Assembly (NCBI GenBank): GCA_050248795.1
Contig: JBFWRS010000079.1
Location: 1 to 10,454 of the forward strand
Direction of reading: 5' to 3'
DNA: 10,454 bases
Source of the DNA: CAZTDU01 sp050248795
Lineage (GTDB): Bacteria > Pseudomonadota > Gammaproteobacteria > Burkholderiales > SG8-39
Numbering within the stretch: position 1 is the first letter of the stretch; every line of letters begins with the position of its first letter. Shown piece by piece: positions 6,974 to 10,454 of this stretch. The position numbers were made by a program, and so were the translations under genes. Under the pieces are notes generated by a model. The model ran no database searches. It was not told the origin of the DNA and saw only the letters and a list, made by a program, of their open reading frames with translations.

Positions 6974-8173
6974 ATGTCCGCGATGAAGAGGCTGTTTCAG
7001 CTGATGGCCGACAAGAAGGCTTCCGACATCTTCCTGTCGGTGGGCGCGCCGATCAACATCAAGATCAACGGCGTCGCGATGCCGGTCAACCAGACCGTGC
7101 TGAACGCGGACGCTGTCAGGCAGCTGCTGTACGAGGTGCTGAACGAAAGGCAGATCCGGGAGTACGAGGACGAGATGGAGCTGAACACCGCATACGCGCT
7201 CGAAGGCGTGGGCGCGTTCCGTATCAGCGCCATGCGCCAGAAGGGCAGCCCCGCGGTAGTGGTGCGCTTCATTCCCGGGTCGATACCGCCGATAGACACC
7301 CTCGGCCTGCCCGACGTATTGAAGGAAATCATCATGCAGAAGCGCGGCCTGATCCTGATGGTCGGCGCTACCGGCTCGGGAAAATCGACCTCGCTCTCCG
7401 CGATGCTCGACTACCGCAACGAACGCAAGTCCGGGCACATCCTCACCCTCGAGGATCCGGTCGAGTTCATCTTCCAGAACAAGAAGTCGATCGTCAACCA
7501 GCGCGAAGTCGGCACCGACACGAAGAGCTTCGAGACCGCATTGAAGAACGCGCTGCGCCAGGCCCCGGACGTCATCCTGATCGGCGAGATCCGCGACAAG
7601 CAGACCATGGGCATGGGACTCGCCTACGCGCAGTCCGGCCACCTTGCCGTGGCGACACTGCACGCGAACAACAGTTATCACGCGATGAACCGGGTCATCA
7701 ACTTCTATCCGCTGGAAAACCGGCCGAGCCTGCTGCTCGACCTCGCCGCCGCGCTGCAGGCGGTGATCTCGCAGCGCCTCGTGCGCACCAAGACCGGCGG
7801 GCGGATCGCTGCCGTGGAAGTGCTGTTGAACACGCGCCACATCGCAGAACTGATCGAGAAGGGCGAGATCAGCGAGATCAAGGAAGCCCTCGAAAAGAGC
7901 ATGTCGCCGGGCTCTCAGACCTTCGAGCAGGCGCTGTTCAAGCTGTTCATGGACGGCAAGATCACGCAGGACGAGGCCATGGCGAACGCCGATTCGGCGA
8001 CGAACATGCTCTGGCTGATCAACCAGGCGACCGCGGGTGACATCACTGCCGGACAGACCCCGCCACCTCCGCCCGCCTCCACGGCGGACAAGAAGCCCGA
8101 CGAGAAGAAGGAAAGCCTGCTCGCCGGCGGTGGCGCCACGTTCAACGAGTTCAAGATCGACATGAACGCGTAG
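6974..8173 (+). CDS. pilU: Type IV pilus retraction ATPase, PilU-like (PilT/PilU family)
   Basis: PilU is a hexameric cytoplasmic ATPase that works with PilT at the base of the type IV pilus to depolymerise pilin and power retraction for twitching, DNA uptake or surface attachment. The 399-residue product has the N-terminal PAS-like domain (about 1-100, with SDIFLSVGAPINIKINGVAMPV) and the RecA-like ATPase domain: Walker A GATGSGKST at 131-139, Asp box LEDPVEF at 159-165, Walker B DVILIGEIRD at 199-208, and His box SGHLAVATLHANN at 221-233. PilU rather than PilT is suggested by the opening, by FEQALFKLFMDGKIT near 317-331 and by ANADSATNMLWLI near 337-349. The last roughly 48 residues go beyond the usual core: a Pro run (TPPPPPAS), a Lys/Asp/Glu stretch, then GGGATFNEFKIDMNA. 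It sits between dapD and dapE, away from any visible pilT or other pil gene. The dapE start is 1 nt after its stop. Confidence 0.9.
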   Translation: MSAMKRLFQLMADKKASDIFLSVGAPINIKINGVAMPVNQTVLNADAVRQLLYEVLNERQIREYEDEMELNTAYALEGVGAFRISAMRQKGSPAVVVRFIPGSIPPIDTLGLPDVLKEIIMQKRGLILMVGATGSGKSTSLSAMLDYRNERKSGHILTLEDPVEFIFQNKKSIVNQREVGTDTKSFETALKNALRQAPDVILIGEIRDKQTMGMGLAYAQSGHLAVATLHANNSYHAMNRVINFYPLENRPSLLLDLAAALQAVISQRLVRTKTGGRIAAVEVLLNTRHIAELIEKGEISEIKEALEKSMSPGSQTFEQALFKLFMDGKITQDEAMANADSATNMLWLINQATAGDITAGQTPPPPPASTADKKPDEKKESLLAGGGATFNEFKIDMNA

Positions 8174-8174
8174 C

Positions 8175-9305
8175 GTGGTCGGCAGCGCACTCGATCTCAC
8201 GCAGCTACTGATCGCCAGGCGCTCGGTCACCCCCGACGACGCGGGCTGCCAGGTGCTCATCAGCGAGCGGCTGACGGCGGTCGGCTTCGAATGCGAGGAG
8301 ATCCGCTGCGGCGACGTCACCAACCTCTGGGCGCGCCGCGGGAAGGCAAGTCCCCTGCTCTGCTTCGCGGGCCATACCGACGTCGTTCCTCCCGGGCCGC
8401 TGGAGCAATGGGACTCCGATCCGTTCGTGCCGAGCGTGCGCGATGGCCGCCTCTACGGCCGCGGAGCTGCCGACATGAAGTCCTCGATCGCATCCTTCGT
8501 GATCGCCGTGGAGGCCTTCATCCGTGACAACCCGGCGCACCGTGGCTCGATCGCACTCCTCATCACATCTGACGAGGAAGGCCCTTCGGTGGATGGCACC
8601 GTCCGCGTGGTCGAACGCCTGAAGGCCCGTGGCGAGCGCATCGACTACTGCATCGTCGGCGAGCCGTCTTCGGTATCAGCGCTGGGCGACACGATCAAGA
8701 ACGGACGGCGCGGCTCGCTGTCCGCCAGTCTAACGGTGCACGGCGTGCAGGGACACGTGGCCTATCCCGAGCTTGTCAGGAACCCGATCCACCTCGCAGC
8801 GCCCGTTCTCGCGGAGCTCGTCGCTACGCACTGGGACGATGGCAACGAGTTCTTTCCGCCGACCACCTTCCAGATTTCCAACATCCACTCGGGGACGGGA
8901 GCGACGAACGTGGTTCCGGGCACCGCGCGGATCGACTTCAACTTCCGCTTCTCCACCGAAAGCACCGATGCGTCGCTGCGTGGCAGGGTGGCGGAGATCC
9001 TCGGGCGCCATCGACTGGACCATGACATAGAGTGGACGCTGTCCGGGCGGCCGTTCCTGACGACACCCGGGGAACTGGTCGCCGCGGTCCGTGGCGCCAT
9101 CGAGGCCAACGCCGGGCGGACCCCGGTGCTTTCCACCAGCGGCGGTACTTCCGACGGCCGGTTCATCGCCGATGTCTGTCCTCAGATCGTCGAACTCGGT
9201 CCGGTGAACGCGAGCATCCACAAGCTCAACGAGAACATAGAGCTGTCTGCCCTTGAGCAACTCCCGCGGATCTACCTGGATACGATTCGCCGCCTTCTCG
9301 CGTGA
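8175..9305 (+). CDS. dapE: Succinyl-diaminopimelate desuccinylase DapE
   Basis: DapE is a two-zinc M20-family amidohydrolase that splits N-succinyl-LL-diaminopimelate into succinate and LL-diaminopimelate, the step after DapC. The 376-residue product carries all metal and catalytic positions, and they carry the same numbers as in the Haemophilus influenzae enzyme: H67 and catalytic D69 in GHTDVVPPG, bridging D100 in GAADMK, the general base E134 with E135 in SDEEG, E163 in VGEPSS, and H349 in SIHKLNEN. H194 in VQGHVAYPE, which reaches into the partner subunit's active site, is also present, as are the dimerisation-domain motif SGTGATNVVPG (239-249) and SGGTSDGRF (322-330). The start is GTG at 8175, one base after the pilU stop, giving the standard N-terminus (LDLTQLLIARRSVTPDD). 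There is no good Shine-Dalgarno, so coupling to pilU is expected. The prmB start overlaps its stop. Confidence 0.97.
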   Translation: MVGSALDLTQLLIARRSVTPDDAGCQVLISERLTAVGFECEEIRCGDVTNLWARRGKASPLLCFAGHTDVVPPGPLEQWDSDPFVPSVRDGRLYGRGAADMKSSIASFVIAVEAFIRDNPAHRGSIALLITSDEEGPSVDGTVRVVERLKARGERIDYCIVGEPSSVSALGDTIKNGRRGSLSASLTVHGVQGHVAYPELVRNPIHLAAPVLAELVATHWDDGNEFFPPTTFQISNIHSGTGATNVVPGTARIDFNFRFSTESTDASLRGRVAEILGRHRLDHDIEWTLSGRPFLTTPGELVAAVRGAIEANAGRTPVLSTSGGTSDGRFIADVCPQIVELGPVNASIHKLNENIELSALEQLPRIYLDTIRRLLA

Positions 9306-10138
9306 CACCCGCCGAACTGATCCTCGAGATCGAGCAGGCGTTCAGGTCGGCTCGTCTTGCCTACGGACACGGCACCGGGAACGCCCGGGACGAAGCGGCC
9401 TGGCTCGTCGAGGCCGTCTTGCGCGCGAGATCCGGCGCCCCGGCCACTCGCACCGCCCGTGCGCTCGCCGCGCGTCGCATCAGGACCCGCCAGCCGCTTG
9501 CCTACCTGCTGCACGAAGCGTGGATCGGCGAGCACCGCTTCTACGTCGACCGGCGCGTCATCGTTCCGCGTTCGTTCATTGGCGAGCTGATTGGTGACGG
9601 ACTCGCCCCCTGGATAGCGAGAGCGCCCCGCAGGGCGCTCGACCTCTGTACCGGCTCGGGGTGTCTCGGCATCCTGCTCGCGCACCGCTACCCCCGCTGC
9701 AGGGTCGACCTGACCGACATATCCGCGGCCGCGCTGCAGGTCGCGCGAAGGAATGTTGCATTGCACCGGGTTCGGTCCCGGACCCGGGTGACCCGCTCCG
9801 ACCTGTACGCCGCACTGGGCGACACGAAATACGACCTGATCGTGGCAAACCCCCCGTACGTTAGGGCTTCCTCCATGAAGACGCTCCCCGCCGAATACCT
9901 GAGGGAGCCGCGGTTGTCCCTGGCCGGCGGAGCGGATGGGCTCGATCTGGCAAGGCGAATCATCTCGGGCGCCGGAGCCAGGCTCACTAAGCGCGGCGTA
10001 CTGGTCTGCGAGATTGGGCACAACAGGAAGGCACTCGAGCGTGCGTTTCCGCGCACGCCATTCACGTGGCTGGAAACCAGCGCCGGCGACTCTTATGTAT
10101 TTGTGCTCGAAAGGGAGCAGCTTCCGCTGGACGCTTGA
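9302..10138 (+). CDS. prmB: Ribosomal protein L3 N5-glutamine methyltransferase PrmB
   Basis: PrmB uses S-adenosylmethionine to methylate a glutamine side chain of ribosomal protein L3, helping 50S assembly. The 278-residue product has a helical N-terminal domain (about 1-85), the SAM-binding Rossmann motif DLCTGSGCLGI at 114-124, the acidic SAM-contacting region DLTDIS at 136-141, and the catalytic NPPYV at 183-187 that holds the glutamine amide. PRSFIGELI at 89-97 is the PrmB form of a motif that in PrmC (release-factor methyltransferase) reads PRxxTE, so PrmB is preferred. EPRLSLAGGADGLDLARRI at 202-220 is typical of both. The start is GTG at 9302, overlapping the dapE stop as GTGA, which implies coupled translation. 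It is last in the plus-strand run and ends 10 nt before the CCA end of the convergent tRNA-His gene. The linker at 41-55 is rich in Arg/Ala and is the least conserved-looking part. Confidence 0.95.
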   Translation: MTPAELILEIEQAFRSARLAYGHGTGNARDEAAWLVEAVLRARSGAPATRTARALAARRIRTRQPLAYLLHEAWIGEHRFYVDRRVIVPRSFIGELIGDGLAPWIARAPRRALDLCTGSGCLGILLAHRYPRCRVDLTDISAAALQVARRNVALHRVRSRTRVTRSDLYAALGDTKYDLIVANPPYVRASSMKTLPAEYLREPRLSLAGGADGLDLARRIISGAGARLTKRGVLVCEIGHNRKALERAFPRTPFTWLETSAGDSYVFVLEREQLPLDA

Positions 10139-10148
10139 GCGGGAAGCT
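10119..10148. terminator. Hairpin between convergent prmB and tRNA-His; possible two-way terminator
   Basis: The arms AGCTTCCGCT (10119-10128) and AGCGGGAAGCT (10138-10148) pair as a 10-bp stem with one bulged G and a 9-nt loop. The hairpin covers the prmB stop codon and ends at the edge of the tRNA-His CCA. Neither strand has a proper T-run after it, so it is not a classic intrinsic terminator; it may slow polymerase from both sides or mark the tRNA 3' trailer for processing. The structure is seen directly and the role is inferred. Confidence 0.4.
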
Positions 10149-10224
10149 TGGGGTGGCCGATGGGACTCGAACCCACAACAACCAGAATCACAATCTGGGA
10201 CTCTACCATTGAGCTACGGCCACC
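10149..10224 (-). tRNA. tRNA-His (anticodon GTG)
   Basis: The minus strand folds into a full cloverleaf: acceptor GTGGCCG/CGGCCAC, D-arm GCTC/GAGT, anticodon stem CCAGA/TCTGG around loop TTGTGAT with anticodon GTG, and T-stem GTGGG/CCCAT with the TTCGAGT loop. An extra G at 10224 sits at position -1 opposite C73, the hallmark of tRNA-His and its HisRS identity element. The CCA end is encoded at 10151-10149. As a GUN-anticodon tRNA it is a substrate for queuosine, linking it in function to queF. It is the last tRNA in the cluster and converges on prmB. Confidence 0.97.
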
Positions 10225-10258
10225 ACTGAAACCCGCATCGCCCTCCCAGGCTGCCGTA

Positions 10259-10335
10259 TGGCCTGCCCGGCGGGACTCGAACCCACAACCCCCAGCTTAG
10301 AAGGCTGGTGCTCTATCCGGTTGAGCTACGGGCAG
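10259..10335 (-). tRNA. tRNA-Arg (anticodon TCT)
   Basis: Minus-strand cloverleaf with acceptor CTGCCCG/CGGGCAG, D-arm GCTC/GAGC, anticodon stem CCAGC/GCTGG around loop CTTCTAA (anticodon TCT, reading AGA/AGG), T-stem GTGGG/CCCGC with TTCGAGT loop, discriminator G and an encoded CCA at 10261-10259. The first pair is C1-G72, whereas E. coli tRNA-Arg species start with G1. It lies 14 nt after tRNA-Pro and 34 nt before tRNA-His, so the three are probably cut from one precursor. Confidence 0.96.
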
Positions 10336-10349
10336 TCCGCCTGCCAGCC

Positions 10350-10426
10350 TGGTCGGGGTGGAGAGATTCGAACTCCCGACATCTTGCTCCCAAAGCAAGC
10401 GCGCTACCAGGCTGCGCTACACCCCG
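10350..10426 (-). tRNA. tRNA-Pro (anticodon TGG)
   Basis: Minus-strand cloverleaf with acceptor CGGGGTG/CACCCCG, D-arm GCGC/GCGC, anticodon stem CTTGC/GCAAG around loop TTTGGGA (anticodon TGG), T-stem GGGAG/CTCTC with one G-T pair, loop TTCGAAT, discriminator A and encoded CCA at 10352-10350. C1-G72 and A73 are normal for bacterial tRNA-Pro. It is the first gene of the cluster, 12 nt downstream of the -10 box at 10439-10444. Pro, Arg and His tRNAs also cluster in other proteobacteria, for example the E. coli argX-hisR-leuT-proM operon. Confidence 0.97.
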
Positions 10427-10438
10427 AAAAGGGCGCGA

Positions 10439-10444
10439 ATGATA
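10439..10444 (-). promoter_or_regulatory. -10 box of the tRNA-Pro/Arg/His operon
   Basis: On the minus strand this reads TATCAT, one mismatch from TATAAT, and lies 12 nt before the tRNA-Pro 5' end. Transcription would start around 10432, giving a leader of about 5-6 nt, a short leader common for tRNA operons. The matching -35 would fall outside the window, so the promoter is incomplete here. The region between the box and the tRNA (GCGCCC) is GC-rich, as expected for a stringently controlled discriminator. Confidence 0.5.
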
Positions 10445-10454
10445 CCGCTTACGG

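Noticed and set aside
6494..8323. Open frame of 609 codons on the minus strand opposite dapD, pilU and the start of dapE
   Set aside because: It crosses three genes with intact motifs on the other strand, and its product is Arg/His/Asp/Val-rich and low in motif content, as expected for an antisense shadow.
1..10454. Search for CRISPR repeats, insertion sequences, integrases, toxin-antitoxin pairs, defence genes or an integration at the tRNA cluster
   Set aside because: No direct repeat array, transposase motif or tRNA-end duplication was seen. All coding space is taken by housekeeping genes with even base composition.

Overview
The window is GC-rich, tightly packed bacterial chromosome with housekeeping genes and no sign of accessory or mobile DNA. 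The gene set (Smc next to a ZipA-type protein, short unimodular QueF, the succinylase DapC/DapD/DapE route, PilU and PrmB) and encoded CCA ends on all three tRNAs point to a Proteobacterium. A betaproteobacterium fits best, but that is inference from gene content and order, not a placement made by alignment.

Left block, minus strand (1-4429): a cell-cycle pair. smc (914-4429, GTG start) encodes the chromosome condensation ATPase. It is followed after 17 nt by a zipA-like gene (start 896) that runs off the left edge, with 298 codons visible. In related genomes ligA usually comes next, but it is outside this window. A short divergent region (4430-4530) separates smc from the right block. It holds an extended -10 box facing smc, inside a 13-bp near-palindrome.

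Central block, plus strand (4531-10138): a six-gene run queF-dapC-dapD-pilU-dapE-prmB that looks like one transcription unit. queF/dapC overlap by 4 nt (TTGA), dapC/dapD are 5 nt apart, dapD/pilU 36 nt, pilU/dapE 1 nt, and dapE/prmB overlap by 4 nt (GTGA). DapD, DapC and DapE together take tetrahydrodipicolinate to LL-diaminopimelate through succinylated intermediates, for lysine and peptidoglycan synthesis. QueF makes the queuosine precursor preQ1 and PrmB methylates ribosomal protein L3. PilU, a type IV pilus retraction ATPase, sits between dapD and dapE and is the one member with no metabolic link.

Right block, minus strand (10149-10426, promoter to 10444): tRNA-Pro(TGG), tRNA-Arg(TCT) and tRNA-His(GTG), transcribed toward prmB from a promoter that begins at the window edge. 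A hairpin at the prmB stop codon separates the convergent units.

Catalytic residues are intact in every complete enzyme, and I saw no frameshift, insertion sequence, CRISPR array, integrase or foreign-looking segment. I did not find a new biological system. The points most worth checking are the pilU insertion in the dap operon, the proline-rich tail of PilU, and the promoter arrangement between smc and queF.
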